Shown one piece after another: positions 42,129 through 53,406 of a stretch of 64,000 nt of DNA (position 1 is the first letter of the stretch; each line of letters starts with the position of its first letter). The DNA is taken from positions 35,478,628 to 35,542,627 of the forward strand of contig CM053249.1 of NCBI GenBank assembly GCA_028583405.1, written 5' to 3'. This DNA comes from Pogonophryne albipinna (Eukaryota; Chordata; Actinopteri; Perciformes; Artedidraconidae). The translations under genes were made by a program, and so were the position numbers. The notes below the pieces were generated by a model, which saw only the letters and a program-made list of their open reading frames with translations, searched no databases and had not been told where the DNA came from.

Positions 42129-43882
42129 TCAGCTGTGCCCAGCATGGGCTCCTCCATCAGGCCTGGTCCTCCTCGCTGAGGAAAGACCCTCAGTCCTCTC
42201 CAAACCAACAGACAGGACGTCCATCACACGGAGGTTTCTCCCTGAAGTCTCTGCAGCTCTCTGGACACCACGCTGTCTCAATCCGTCCACACTGAATATG
42301 AGAGGGGAAAAATGAAAATAATAAATGCTTTGGACAATAATAAATATAAAGTTGACTGTTGAGTTGCTCAGTTTTTTTAGATTGTCAATACTATTACTGT
42401 ATAACTAATATATCAGGTTGAGAGGCACCTTCAAATAAAGATTGGTCTTTAAATACATGTTGTCTTTTGAATTGTTTGTCTAAAGTCAAGGATCTAGAAC
42501 TGGTACTTAGTTTTAATGATACAGTCTGGTTATTATGCTGTTTGGAGGAGGCCTCACAGGTAAGAGCACTAACTAGCTACCATCACATGTACCCAGTGGC
42601 GAGCCGTCAGGGCCCCCTAGGCCCTCTGTGAGGGCCTAAGATATTCTAAAAAATAATATTTGAAAACATAAAAAAAAAACGTTTTTTTTTAAATAACAAT
42701 GTTGTTACATTTTTCATTAGTTTTACCAAAATAACTTGATTTAATTGTATTTAAAATAATATTTCCAAAGAAATAAATCCTTCGAATCTGCCTGTTCAGT
42801 TTCTGTTGGAATGTGAAGGGTTAAATGCCGTCTCTGCGAGTTATGTGAAGACGGGAGAGCTAGTTGGTCCCTCTCTACATTCACAGAGGGCCAGCTCTAG
42901 TAACTCAACGAGAGAGTAATGTAAAGTAAGCTGCGCTCGGATTCCCTCGACAGAAAGCGATGGGATTTCTCCAGAGGATTTTGGAAAATAGCTCGAAATA
43001 AGGTCTGTGGAAAACGAACCTGTTAGATAAATGCACGTTTTGTTCAGCCGGATAATATCCACATGTCTACCCTACTTTTATTATTTTCGAATCATAAATC
43101 TAATCGATAGATTTATGATTTATGATCGATAGATTTATAATTAGCATAAGTTTGTTCATGATGGCTCACTTCAGTGATAGTGAGGACATCGTTGCGAAAT
43201 TATTAACAGAGTCATTTTCAAGATTGAGTTACAATGATAAACTGGAGTGGCAAAGGATCAGCTGCATGACCCGCCATGAAGTGCTTCATCCAAAAGGACA
43301 AGAGGATGGACTTTGTGTTTAAGTGATTGATCATCAAAAGTAGGCCTAAGTCATTTTCAATGTGGGCCGCCGTGCCGACTTAATTCATTTGTAATTGTTA
43401 CTTGGCTGTGGGTGCCCTGTCATGATGGGTGTTTATATAAATGGTGTTGTTTTGTGTGGTAGAGGGTCGCTGTCATTGATGCGTTTTGCACCCCGGACCG
43501 CTGTTTTGATATTCCGCTGAAGTATACGTTGAGACGTAATATCTCTTCTTTTTTTTCGAGGGAAGGGGGGGGTCAGAGGGCCTAGGTATAAAAGTCACGG
43601 CTCGCCACTGCATGTACCTTAGCTTGACTTAAATGTATTAAACGTATAGTTAAGTGATATCAAAATATAAATAACTAATGTCATGCAAACATATTAATAT
43701 TTGCTTGATTCCAGTGTTGAATTTAGCTAAATTGCATACAAACGTTAAGGGATTTTAAGATTCTGAAGTATTATGCTAAAAACTCAATAACTTAGATTAT
43801 TATTTATAGTTTTGCTGAATAGTTTCATGTCCGCTTACCTTAGAAACGTAAAATGCCACGGCAGTGTGCAGATGGGGAGCAT
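42129..43882 (-). CDS. element A gene unit 1: 68-residue spliced ORF, hAT in its intron
   Basis: ATG at 43882-43880 starts 44 coding bases to 43839, followed by GTAAGC. The second exon runs 42291-42132 after a CATATTCAG acceptor and stops at TGA 42131-42129. Predicted 68 residues, starting M-L-P-I-C-T-L-P-W-H and rich in Arg and Gly toward the end. The peptide is identical to B's; the only coding difference noted is one synonymous CAC/CAT, and the stop is TGA here and TAA in B. The hAT at 42594-43610 sits inside the intron. AATAAA on this strand is at 41996-41991. Function unknown. Confidence 0.5.
42594..43610 (+). mobile_element. hAT element in A, TSD CATGTACC
   Basis: TIRs CAGTGGCGAGCCGT and ACGGCTCGCCACTG with AGGCCCTCTG-type subterminal repeats. 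CATGTACC flanks at 42586-42593 and 43611-43618. Element B has the empty site with one copy (GGTACATG near 57411 on the plus strand). It shares 42920-43110 with 25845-26035. Confidence 0.93.
43158..43322 (+). pseudogene. hAT transposase N-terminal fragment
   Basis: From ATG 43158 the frame reads M-M-A-H-F-S-D-S-E-D, then L-L-T-E-S-F-S-R-L-S-Y-N-D-K-L-E, the start region of ZMYM1-like hAT transposases. It ends at a stop at 43320-43322. Zinc finger and catalytic domains are missing. Confidence 0.55.
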
Positions 43883-44127
43883 GTTAGCTTAGCTTGGTAG
43901 CTTCAGCTAGCTCTGGAACTTCCAGCTCGGTGGCAGGAGGTCCCGCCTCGGCCTCTTTGCCCTTATTTGGAGCAGGCTGGAGTAGGCGGGAGTTGAACTC
44001 TGACGTCACTGTCGAGCCGTTAGTGGCCGACTCCGCCTACTAAGGGCTTCTCGGCAACTCTGCAGAATCCTATGGGTGACGTCACGGACCCTACGTCCAT
44101 TTATATATACATATATATGGTTCACAC

Positions 44128-44670
44128 AGTCTGTGATTTTTGCCGGCCGTCTTTCCTTCAATGGCAGTTTTTCTGTATTTCCTTTTCCTTTCTCCTGTAA
44201 TATGACTTAAACTCCGCACACGGAGGTGCTTTCACTGAGTCGAGCTCTTAGCCTGCAACCTAACCTGGTCCCGACCAGGTTAGCCACACAGCATCAGTTA
44301 CCATGGAGATCTAGCCTGCTAAAAAGAGAACCAGCGTCGTAGGACCGGAAACCCCGAGTTTTCCCTGAAGTTAGCCGGCTAAGCAAAAATCCTGCTTCAT
44401 AGTACAGGCCTCAGAGGCTACATTTCTCACTTATTCTGACAATGTACTTAACCCCAAATAAAAGAACCCAATAAAAAGAGTTGTTAAATAATAGTGAAGT
44501 CACGTTGTAATAACAATAACTCATCTCTCTCGCGTTTTATTTTTGAGCTTTGCCAAAACCCACTGTGTCAAGTGTCCTACCTGGGTTGCCGTCCTGGAGT
44601 TGTCCAATATGGCGGACCATCTCGCACATGCGCACTGCAGATCGGGCAGAGCTGCAGATCGGGTAGTGAC
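44128..44670. other. non-coding, probable old repeat
   Basis: It contains the palindrome-like AACCTAACCTGGTCCCGACC/AGGTTAG block near 44258-44284, which I associate with a fish DNA transposon. No boundaries were found. Confidence 0.35.
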
Positions 44671-44673
44671 AGT

Positions 44674-45237
44674 GGCCGTTTCTCAATCGTGAGGATGCTG
44701 GCTTGGTAGTCGCGTACTTCCAAGTCACTTCCTTCAGAAACGAAGCAAGTATGCTTCCAAGCCACGGCTTCGGAAAACGAAGAAGAATGGAATAGGCTAA
44801 CAAGTGTGCCACTCTCTCTAATGGTTTCAACATAAACTGTACCGAAAATAAATACCTCACGATGTCTATCTAATTATGAACTTGCTTTGCTTTCACGGAA
44901 CACATTTTTGGTGATAACAAACAAATGTAACAAAGTAACATATTTACCAACACATGTTCTACGCCACTACATACTTACATTTAAATGTGTGCTGCGTCGG
45001 TTCAGCCATTCTCCACAATTGTTTTTGAAATTGGTCCGTGCGCAAAGCATTGTGGGGATTTTAAGGACGCGAAGTCTACCTATGTGCAGCCTCGAAATTT
45101 CCCCCAAACCAAGGACGCGGCCTCGGTGGAATTCCAAGTATGCTGGAGATTGGAACAGTCCTTCGGCGGCACTCGATGACGTAGCATCCTTGAAATATTG
45201 GCTTGGAAGCCAAAATCCTCGCGATTGAGAAACGGCC
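44674..45237. mobile_element. MITE with GGCC termini and 3-bp TSD
   Basis: GGCCGTTTCTCAATCGTGAG at 44674 and its near-exact complement ending 45237. AGT on both sides (44671-44673 and 45238-45240). No transposase in the 564 bp. Termini and TSD size match the 5301 and 36274 elements. Confidence 0.75.
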
Positions 45238-45238
45238 A

Positions 45239-45382
45239 GTGTTTACTTCCTGTCTGTCTTCTTCTGATGTTCCTGTTAGTGTTTACTTCCTGTCTGCCTT
45301 CTTCTGATGTTCCTGTTAGTGTTTACTTCCTGTCTGTCTTCTTCTGATGTTCCTGTTAGTGTTTACTTCCTGTCTGTCTGCT
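45239..45382. repeat. 40-bp tandem repeat, 3.5 units
   Basis: GTTTACTTCCTGTCTG recurs at 45241, 45281, 45321 and 45361. Units differ by single substitutions. It starts at the right edge of the MITE. Confidence 0.95.
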
Positions 45383-45654
45383 CTTGCTGATTTATCTGAC
45401 GTCCAGCGCTCCGTCTTTTAACCTCTTTCTCTCTCTTGGTCAGTATAGTGCTTAACAGCGGTCTGTACTACGGTCATATTGACCTCTGAAATGTCCATAA
45501 TTGACCAATCAGAATCAGGTATTCAACTAAGCCATGTAATAATCTTGATTAAAGTACATCAGCCATATATAGCATTAACTTGTTAACTCACTAATATAAC
45601 AGTACTGGTGGATAAAGGTGCACAGCTTAATCTTAGTTACCTGGCCTTATATAG

Positions 45655-45812
45655 ACTTTTTGCACTACTTTTTATTTTGTATTTTGGTATTTTATTATAT
45701 ATATTTATTATGTTGCATTGTTGGAGGAGCTCAGGTCAGAATAATTTAATAGCCATTTCTACACTGTAGCTTTGTCATATGACAATAAAACCTTTGCATC
45801 TTTGAATCTGAT
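45655..45812 (+). mobile_element. probable LINE/SINE 3' tail
   Basis: ATATGACAATAAAACC followed by TTTGCATCTTTGAATCT resembles a fish non-LTR 3' end with a short repeated tail. No coding part is present. Confidence 0.4.
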
Positions 45813-45819
45813 GCTCCTC

Positions 45820-47497
45820 TTTATTTAATGTCTGGATCTCCAATAAATGGTTAAAGAAAGTAACGTTTTTAGATCCTCTTCAGCTTTACAGCTTGCTAGC
45901 AGTTTGCTGGACCGGAGCAGCGCTACAGAACTGCGAATCCGGATAACAATTTAAAATCGACATGTTCCACTTATGATGTTCCACTTCCACTCAAGAGGCC
46001 TGGAGCACATAAGGTATGTTTCTTTTTTTCGTTTGTTTTTGGGTTTTGTGTGTTTTTGAGTTTGCTTATAATTTCTGTATTTGCAGCGATTTTTTATTGT
46101 ATTTGTTTTCTGGATTTGTGTGTTTTTCATCTCTGTATTTGAGGGGTTTCCTGCTTGTGTATGCGTTTTGTGCCGTTGTTGCGCGTTTGCCCCTCTCGGC
46201 CACCGTAAAGAAGGACTCAGTACTTTCTCACACTCATGTAAAATACACCGGAATAAGCCAAACACATTAAATGGAAATTGCTATTACAGTTAAACACATC
46301 TAATATTAAAATGTCCAGTACATGACTTGGCAGAACAGCCTGTACCTGAAGCCCAGGTTTCAGAGAACCAGTTCAGGTCGGAAGCAGCTCTCTAATTGGG
46401 GGAGGCAGAGAACACAGAAAGATGTCATGCTGATTGGGAAAATGAGTCGCAGAGAGCATGATGAAGGGAACACGGGAGAGAAAGGAAAGAACAGGAAGAA
46501 TGAGGGAGGGAGTAAGGGGGGAGAGATTTCTCTGGGCTCCATGCCTTGTTAGATCTATCATCCCTTTAATTAATAGTGTTTTTAGGAAGACGTCTGAACT
46601 GTGTCATTTCCATTATTGGAAAAGCCAACGCGATTAATGAATCATTTTCTTTTTTTATCCATTATATCATGCTAGTTGATCTCCTCTTTTCCGCACTGCT
46701 GAGTGATAGCATCGTTTTCTGCCCCTCGATCAAATTTAATATGGCCCCCTATTATATTACACTGTTGCGACTGAAGTGTCAATTTTTGTCAGGCAATTAG
46801 AAGCTATAAACTGTGAAGCAAAGTTTGATAGGCATTGTAATTGGATTGTTTCAGCAATAGCTTGAAATACTTTTAGATTTTCTTCATCTCTCCCTCTACC
46901 TGCCCTTCCCCCTGAAGTTCTCCTCTGTTTGTGATTTTTGATAGGGCCTCGGTCTATATGTCGAACTTCAGAGCAAACAAAAGATAAGAGGGGAACGGGG
47001 TGAGTGAGGTTGCGCGATGGAGGAGAGCCTGCTTTTCGTCAACAGCGGTTTTGCGTGGTGAAAAACGTGCCATGTGGTTCCATTTCTCCCGCCGTTGTGG
47101 CAGCTGTTTGTCTGTTGTGACCCTGCCCCCCCCCCCCACCTTTCAAGATGCCACATTAGAGAGGATTCAACTTTCCAGCTGACAGAGAAAGTGAAGAGTC
47201 TTAGAAATTCAAAATGTGATGGGGATGTAGTGGAAAAAGAGGGCTGGCTGATGCAATTTTGATACAGTTCTGAGAGTTTCCAGCGGAGCACTGACACTCA
47301 TTGTGCTCTGCTTTTGTCTTCTGAAAAGACAGGGCCATAACCATGCTTGTGTTTTAAAACTTCCCAGAAACTGTTAAACAGGGCCTCTGAGTTTTAAGGA
47401 TTACAATCGCACACAATTTCTAATTGATTTCTCTTTAACCTCTGAGCCTGTTTTTCAGGTCTCAGGCTCGAAAAAGACATTCCCAGAACAAATGACT
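45820..47497. other. non-coding; candidate conserved block at 46550-46900
   Basis: No gene. 46550-46900 is repeat-free with many homeodomain-like ATTA/TAAT cores (TTTAATTAATAG, GCGATTAATGAATC) and could be a developmental enhancer. A C-run lies at 47127-47137. Confidence 0.35.
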
Positions 47498-47802
47498 ATA
47501 ACGCCAGGTTACGTATTGTAACCCTTGTTATATTAACACAGGCGGAGCCCTCTACTGGACTTTATGGGTACTACCGTATCATGCAAGTATTCACCTACTG
47601 AGATTTCTATAGACGTAGCCGGCCCCGGGGCGGGCCTACCTGAATGCGTGCGCATCTCACTTCCGTATAAAAGGAGGCCTCGCCTCCTGACCACCATCCT
47701 ACACCACTCTTCAGCGAGCGGTATAGGACAGACAGTGCCCCAAGGTAGAGGGCTCCGCCTGTGTTAATATAACAAGGGTTACAATACGTAACCCGGCGTT
47801 AT
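47498..47802. repeat. DIRS-type inverted terminal repeat region
   Basis: 58-bp arms at 47498-47555 and 47745-47802 are inverted copies with one mismatch noted. A third partial copy (CTCCGCCCTCTACTGGACT) follows at about 47813. DIRS elements carry inverted terminal repeats and an internal complementary region, which this resembles at the 3' end of a minus-strand element. Confidence 0.75.
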
Positions 47803-48352
47803 ATCTCTCACAGGCTCCGCCCTCTACTGGACTCTATGGGTACAGTGGGCGGAGCCCCGATGTATGCACGCTCTGTCGTCCAGCACACCGTTCCACCTCA
47901 CTGTCCCTGACCGGCTTTAGCAGCCGCTGCGCCTCACTCACCTCTCCCTCGGTTGTAACCGTGGAGAAGTCCAGGCTGCGGCCGATAGAGCACACCCTGA
48001 CGCGCTTGCCTCGCAAAAAAGTGTGCTCGAAAAACAGTGCTGAGGGCTCCCCTGCGTCCGCTTATAGGCAGACGGGGAAAGTCCGCAGCTGTATGGGTTC
48101 ACTATGCACCCTCTCTCCTGAGTCCCTAAAGAGCACGGGGAGAGCGCAAGTGCCCCCTATGTCTCCACACTCAGACACTGACCCCGTGCAGAGTGTGTAC
48201 AGACTATAGTATGGAGGGCTCTCCCTTTAGCCCTGTAAGGGCCCAAAGCGCATTACGTCACCCCCGCGACCCTCCAGGAGTCCGGAGAAACGTAAGCGCA
48301 TTTACGCCCGGGGAGGGGGTCAGATGCCCACTGACCCACAGACCCCCCCTCC

Positions 48353-49645
48353 TCACCAGTCCTGTGTTGCCCCAGCAAGCACAGACGTTGAGAAAGAGCC
48401 AGACATATCCAAGAGATAAAACTTTATGAAGGGACCTGGCATTGACCAAGACGCCGCCGTGCATATATCCTCCACACTCACACCGTTGAATAAAGCTGTC
48501 GACGCAGCCACAGCTCGTGTGGAGTGCGCACGGACCCCTGTGGGACAGGCTCTCCCTGCCTGCTCGTAGGCGTGTGCAATGCCTCCGCAAAGCCAGCCTG
48601 CCAGGCGTTTCTTGGACAGAGCTTTTCCAGTCACCCCGCCCCCGAAGCACACAAACAGCTGTTCAGTGCGTCTCAGGGTAGCTGTGCGCTCTACATAACA
48701 TGCTAACGCGCGCACCGGGCAGAGGAGGTGTAATTTAGCTTCCCTGGCCATGGGGTGGAAGACTAAATCCCCCCAACTGAATAGCCCTCGACCTGAGCGC
48801 ACTCCTTAGGCTCTTGGGCACAAAGGAGGGGTTCGGTCTGAGTGTCGCCCCGCCCCGGTCACCCCGAATCAGTAAACAGCTCGGGTGCACCGACAGAGCG
48901 GTTAACTCGGACACTCTTTTGGCTGACGTTAAGGCAAGTAGCAATGCTGTCTTCCACGACAGTGCTTTCAGGGAGGAGAGCTCTAGAGGCTCAAATGGCT
49001 CTGTGACCAGAGCCTCGAGCAACAGCGGCAGGTCCCACTGCGGGGTGAAGGCGCGCACTACTGGGCGCAGCCTCCTGACCCCCTGTAAAAACCGCAACAT
49101 CAGTGGATGAGAAAAGGCTGACCTGCCGTTGAATCCCTCATGACAGGACGAGATGGCTGCTGCATACACTTTACAGTAGAATGAGCAAGTCCTCTGTCGA
49201 CCAATAACTGTGAAAAGGACAAAATAGAGCCCAACTCACAATATAGGGGCTCTATTTTCCGCTCCTCACACCATCGCTGGAATTCCAGCCACTTCGGCCT
49301 GTAACAGGCTGTGGTGGATACTGCTCTAGCTGCCTGGATAGACTGAATAACGCTGTCAGACAATCCACCCTGTCTCAGCCTGTCCCTCTCAGGAGCCAAG
49401 CCTGGAGAGGACGGCCCAGAGTGGGTAACGCCCCGATTGCACCTGCCTCTTGAGACATCGCCCCCCAGAACTGGGGAATTGCCCAGGGCAGGCCCACCTT
49501 CATCTGTGTCATCTCTGAGTACCACGGAGCCCCTACGCGATCTGGTGCTACCAGAATGACTGCCAGACGTTCTCGCCTCACTCTCCCCAGGAGAGGGAGA
49601 ATGAGACGCAGCGGTGGAAAGGCGTATAGCAGCTTCCTTGGCCAT
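48353..49645 (-). pseudogene. DIRS tyrosine recombinase, frameshifted
   Basis: The enzyme that would integrate circular DIRS DNA. The coding run is split across three frames (49645-49100, 49169-48735, 48802-48353), so at least two frameshifts are present, near 49130 and 48770. The N-terminal helical part contains Y-R-P-K-W-L-E-F-Q-R-W-C. Catalytic positions are visible: Arg in A-K-R-V-S-E-L, H-S-T-R in R-A-H-S-T-R-A-V-A and the candidate Tyr in K-F-Y-L-L-D. It lies just 3' of RNase H in the element's sense. Confidence 0.85.
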
Positions 49646-50427
49646 GGCTCATGTGCAAACGTGTCCACCCCTAAAGGCGGGTCGTCGCTCAGGGCCATGG
49701 AGAACCACAGGGCACAGTGGCTGTTGCGCCGGCTGGCGAACAGATCCACTTCCGTTCTCCCAAACTGGGCCCAGATCTGCTTCACCACCTCTGGGTGAAG
49801 CGTCCATTCGCCTGGCAGGGGGCCGCCCCTCAACATGAGGTCGGCCCCCCTGTTCTCCAGTCCCGGGATATGGAGGGCTCTCAGAGATAACACCACCTCT
49901 GATGCCCATAACCACAGCCTCTCCGCTGTGGCCAACAAGGCGGCGGAGCGGACTCCACCTTGCCTGTTGATATAAGCCACTGTGGTGCTGTTGTCGCTCC
50001 TGACCAATACATGTCTCCCTTGAATTAGGGGCATGAAATGCTGGAGGACTAACACTACTGCCCGTAGCTCTAGGAGATTGCTGTGTCGTGTTTCTGTTAG
50101 AGACCAGCGCCCACCTATAGCCCTCTTCAGGCAGGTCCCTCCCCATCCTGTTCCCATGAACACTGTGATGTAGGAGGTTACCCGTCCCAGTGGAGACCCC
50201 CTCCGGAGGCGCCCGGGAGACCCCCAGAACCGGAGGTTGCCCTCCACTGAGGGGGGGATGGTCACCAGCCGTCGTTTGTGCCTCTTGGGATCCAAACGCA
50301 GGCTGGAGAACCACCTCTGCAGGCGGCGCATATGCAGTAACCCCTGCGGGACCACAATGTGAGCAGCCGTCATGAAACTCAAAGTCAGCATGACAGTTAA
50401 AAAGCCGTCACTGTCGCCCCCTGTCAC
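49375..50427 (-). pseudogene. DIRS RNase H and connection domain, first Asp not seen
   Basis: An open run of 350 codons. The RNase H region shows T-V-F-M-G-T-G-W-G where DIRS RNase H usually has an Asp soon after the Thr. The later acidic residues are present: L-L-E-L-R-A, R-S-D-N-S-T-T and N-R-G-A-D-L. A compact change (deletion plus substitutions) near 50160 probably removed the first metal-binding Asp. The C-terminal part (D-L-F-A-S-R-R-N) is the usual DIRS linker before the recombinase. It is out of frame with RT. Confidence 0.8.
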
Positions 50428-51165
50428 AGCCTCTGAACCGCCCGGAGAAGGGACGCACTACTGCTCCCTGACAGGGTGGCGCGTAGCGCGCCTGCATCGA
50501 ACACCACTCCCAACTACAACGCCTGTTGGTGAGGTATGGGGGTGCTCTTATAATTTGGTTAGGTGTGTGATCAATTGTGCTGTGCAAAGCATTGCCTGTT
50601 CCCTGGACCCAGCCATGACTATGAGGTCGTCTGGGTAAAAGAAAAACTCTCATGCCGTGGGCGCGCAGTGGTTGAAGCGCAGTGGCCACACATTTACTGA
50701 ACATGCGTGGGGATAGGGAGTAGCCGAACGGTACTCTGTTGTAATCGTAGGCTATCCCCTGGAAGGCAAAACGCAGACACTTTCTGTGCTCCTGAGCAAT
50801 TTCTACATGAAAGTATGCGTCTTTCAGGTCGATGGTGGTCAACCAATCGCCCGGTTTGCACAAGCCCCATTAACTGTTTTTATAGTTAACATGCAGAATT
50901 TTCTGCAGGCAATGTAGCGATTCGGGCTGCTGAGATCTAGAATAGATCTGAATTCCCCTGTCTTCCTGAGAACCAGGAAGTACATGGAATAAAGACCATT
51001 TTCTCTGTGCTAAGGGTGCACAACAGACACAGCCTGTTTCTGCACCAGAGCCTGAATCTCTGCTGAGAGGAAACCAATCTCCTCCTGGGAAGACAGATTT
51101 CCTCTCGAATGCCCATAAAAGGAGGTGGGACGCTGCAAAACTGGAGTGAATAGCACCGTTTCAGC
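50408..51165 (-). pseudogene. DIRS reverse transcriptase, frameshifted
   Basis: From 51165 to about 50870 the sense strand has interrupted RT blocks (E-I-Q-A-L-V-Q-K-Q, Y-F-L-V-L-R-K-T-G). The frame 50863-50408 then gives T-T-I-D-L-K-D-A-Y-F-H-V, V-P-F-G-Y-S-L-S-P-R and A-L-Q-P-L-R-A-H-G-M-R-V-F. The catalytic box lies at 50637-50626 as Y-P-D-D in the next frame, because one extra T precedes it. A stop also occurs in the upstream part near 51010. Confidence 0.85.
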
Positions 51166-51173
51166 GTCCTGTC

Positions 51174-52269
51174 CAGTGGCGGATTTAGGATTGTAGGAGA
51201 TCCGGGGCTTAGGGGGGGGGGGGGGTGCAGGGGTACAGTGCTATTTTGTATAAGTGGGGGGTGGACCGAACATCCTTTAAGGGGGGTCGTCGCCTCCTCT
51301 GGGGGGGTCCGGGGGAACATGCCCCCGGACCCCCCCCAGAAGAATTTTTTTTAAATATTGAAGTTGAAAGCATCAATCTGGTGCACTTTGAGAGCAACAT
51401 TAACCCTACCTTAATAACACCTTAAAGCGGACAAAAGGCACTGGAGAACACTCATTAACACCCTTTAATGAAGCAAACTAATGCCTTAACTCACTCAAAC
51501 AGTCGTTTACTTATTAAGGTGAAACGAATGTGCGTAGAGTTTTAAATGATGCGGATAGTCTCACCTTGATTCTGGCGCATTGCTTATCGTTTTATAGATC
51601 TATTCTCATCCACCATCTTTGTTTGTGACGTAAAAAAGGGGAAGAGTCACGTTTCTGAATCGGACACTCTGATGCAGTCACAGCCAATCGGAGTCTGATT
51701 CAGAGGGTTGCCTGTCAGTTCCGTTGTTATGTGTACTGAAACGAGAGCCGGTATAATTCCACACGCGAAAACAAAATAAAAAATGGAATACGTTATTTTA
51801 GTGACTTAAAAGTAGACTGAGGTATGAAGGGTTAACGTTACATCTTAGAATACATTTTAGTCATGTTCTGTATACATACTAACATATAAGGGTATACTTA
51901 GTGTGGTTACTCCATGTTTACTAGCTATAACATTAACGTTACATCACTCTTTTTCACTTCTTACTCAGTCAGCCAGAGTGCAGATATCACCATTAGATTC
52001 ACAAACCTGAAACATCATCCATTTCTTCACTGCTGGTGATGACATTGTTGTCAGCTGCTGATACTGCTGCTGCTGCAGCTTGTGGCGCCTGCTTCGATGA
52101 CAATAACTTTCTAATATCCATAACTGTATAGGCTATTAGCTTAAAACTCGTCAGGCACTAGGAAGGATCACTTCTACTTCAGGGCAGGCTACGCAGTACG
52201 CAGGCTAATGTCCCGCAGCGGATGCCTCTCTGGTGGACTCCGGTACTGCACATTACTCCCGAGACGTTT

Positions 52270-52301
<32 letters not shown>

Positions 52302-52374
52302 GTGAAACATCCAGGGCTTTTCAGAAAACATCCGGGGCTTGAGCCCAAGTAGCCACCCCCTAGCGCCGCCACTG
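51174..52374. mobile_element. hAT non-autonomous element, TSD GTCCTGTC
   Basis: TIRs CAGTGGCGGATTTAGG and TAGCGCCGCCACTG. GTCCTGTC at 51166-51173 and 52375-52382. The subterminal region is G-rich (G-run about 51210-51225). Contains an A-run at 52271-52298 and no transposase. Bases 51345-51400 recur at 28420-28490. Confidence 0.92.
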
Positions 52375-52382
52375 GTCCTGTC

Positions 52383-52920
52383 CATCCACTTTGTTAGTAG
52401 GCTACACAGCTGAGTTTCCATTCCCCATAACATTGTGTTAATGGAAAGCCCTCAGCTGTGGGGCCGCAGCTACTGTGGTACTCTCTGGTGACCCGTTCCG
52501 CCGCAAAACTCCCCGTGAAGGGAAGATTTGCCCATGGAGGGTCGACACAGAAAGGACCGATTATTTACTGAGGTCCCTGAACGCACCACCGCGCGCACCA
52601 CCATAATGCTGTTTTTACCACTACGGTAAACAGCATTTAATCGGAGTCTTTATAGGCGTAGTGTGTTCTACTGAGGTCCCTGAACGCACCGCCACGCGCT
52701 CTTGTGTGAGTGCGGGCTCCGCCATAATGCAGCCTTTACCACTATGGAAAACTGCATTAATTGAAGGCTTTGCTCTAGGCGTAGTGTATTCTCTGACAGC
52801 AATACGCCGGCCATAATGTCCCTGCACCCGCATAGCGTTCTCCTTTAGATAGCACTCCCTGCGGTTCATCCCTCTCATCTGCGCATGCCCACTAGCCACC
52901 TCCTTTACAGGAGCTACAGC
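52383..52920 (-). pseudogene. DIRS gag-like 5' region with internal duplication
   Basis: The block GAGGTCCCTGAACGCACC occurs at about 52562 and 52673, each followed by a GCATTAA / GGCGTAGTGT pattern. The region is therefore a diverged tandem duplication of about 110 bp. The same blocks recur at 63475 and 63690. On the minus strand the repeated words read G-A-F-R-D-L-S. No intact frame. Position 5' of RT suggests gag. Confidence 0.5.
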
Positions 52921-53406
52921 TGGGGCAGCGAATGGGAATTTGTACGGTTAACATTGTGTGTAAGTGTAGCATTTGTGGAAACAAAAGACACTCAGATTTG
53001 GATACAGATCAACCTCATTCTTATTAGAAAACGTAGTGATCTGTGCATTATACAGGGAGGCAGGGGCGCCGTAAGGGGGTGAAAAGTTAGGACGATTCTA
53101 AGGGCCCGTGACTGACAGGGGCCCCAAAATGTTCAGAACATTAAGAAAAAAAATGTAAGTAACCTTTCATCAATCTTCAATAATTCACATTAATAGAACG
53201 TTATATTGATAAATTACTCACTAAACTTACGATTCATTTAACTTATTTTCTTCCAAAAGTTAATTACCCAAAGCCTCTGTACACCCCCTTCTATTTTCAT
53301 GTAATGGTTTGGTCCTGCCTCCAAACGCGGTGCGGCACCGGCACTTGCAGAGAGTGAAAGCATGTGAGGAGGGATGCTAGTACTTAGCCTACATACGTGT
53401 GTTGTA

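Larger units (their letters stand above)
38336..44119. mobile_element. element A: 8-bp-TSD transposon with two gene units, interrupted twice
   Basis: It begins CAAGCGGCAAACTG and ends ACATATATATG. GTTCACAC flanks both sides (38328-38335 and 44120-44127). It matches element B (56905-60066) in inverse orientation along its length. It is longer because two hATs (39430-40840, 42594-43610) and about 250 bp near 39000-39255 are absent from B. The termini are not clear TIRs. An 8-bp TSD fits hAT or P superfamilies, but no transposase is recognised. Two convergent spliced units lie inside. Confidence 0.75.
47498..53060 (-). mobile_element. DIRS-like tyrosine-recombinase retroelement, degenerate
   Basis: On the minus strand the order is gag-like region, RT, RNase H, tyrosine recombinase, then the inverted repeat region. 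This is the DIRS order; integration uses a recombinase, so no TSD is expected. An hAT (51174-52374) interrupts it between gag-like sequence and RT. Several frameshifts and stops make it inactive. The 5' boundary is not visible. Related 5' sequence reappears at 63215-64000. Confidence 0.85.
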
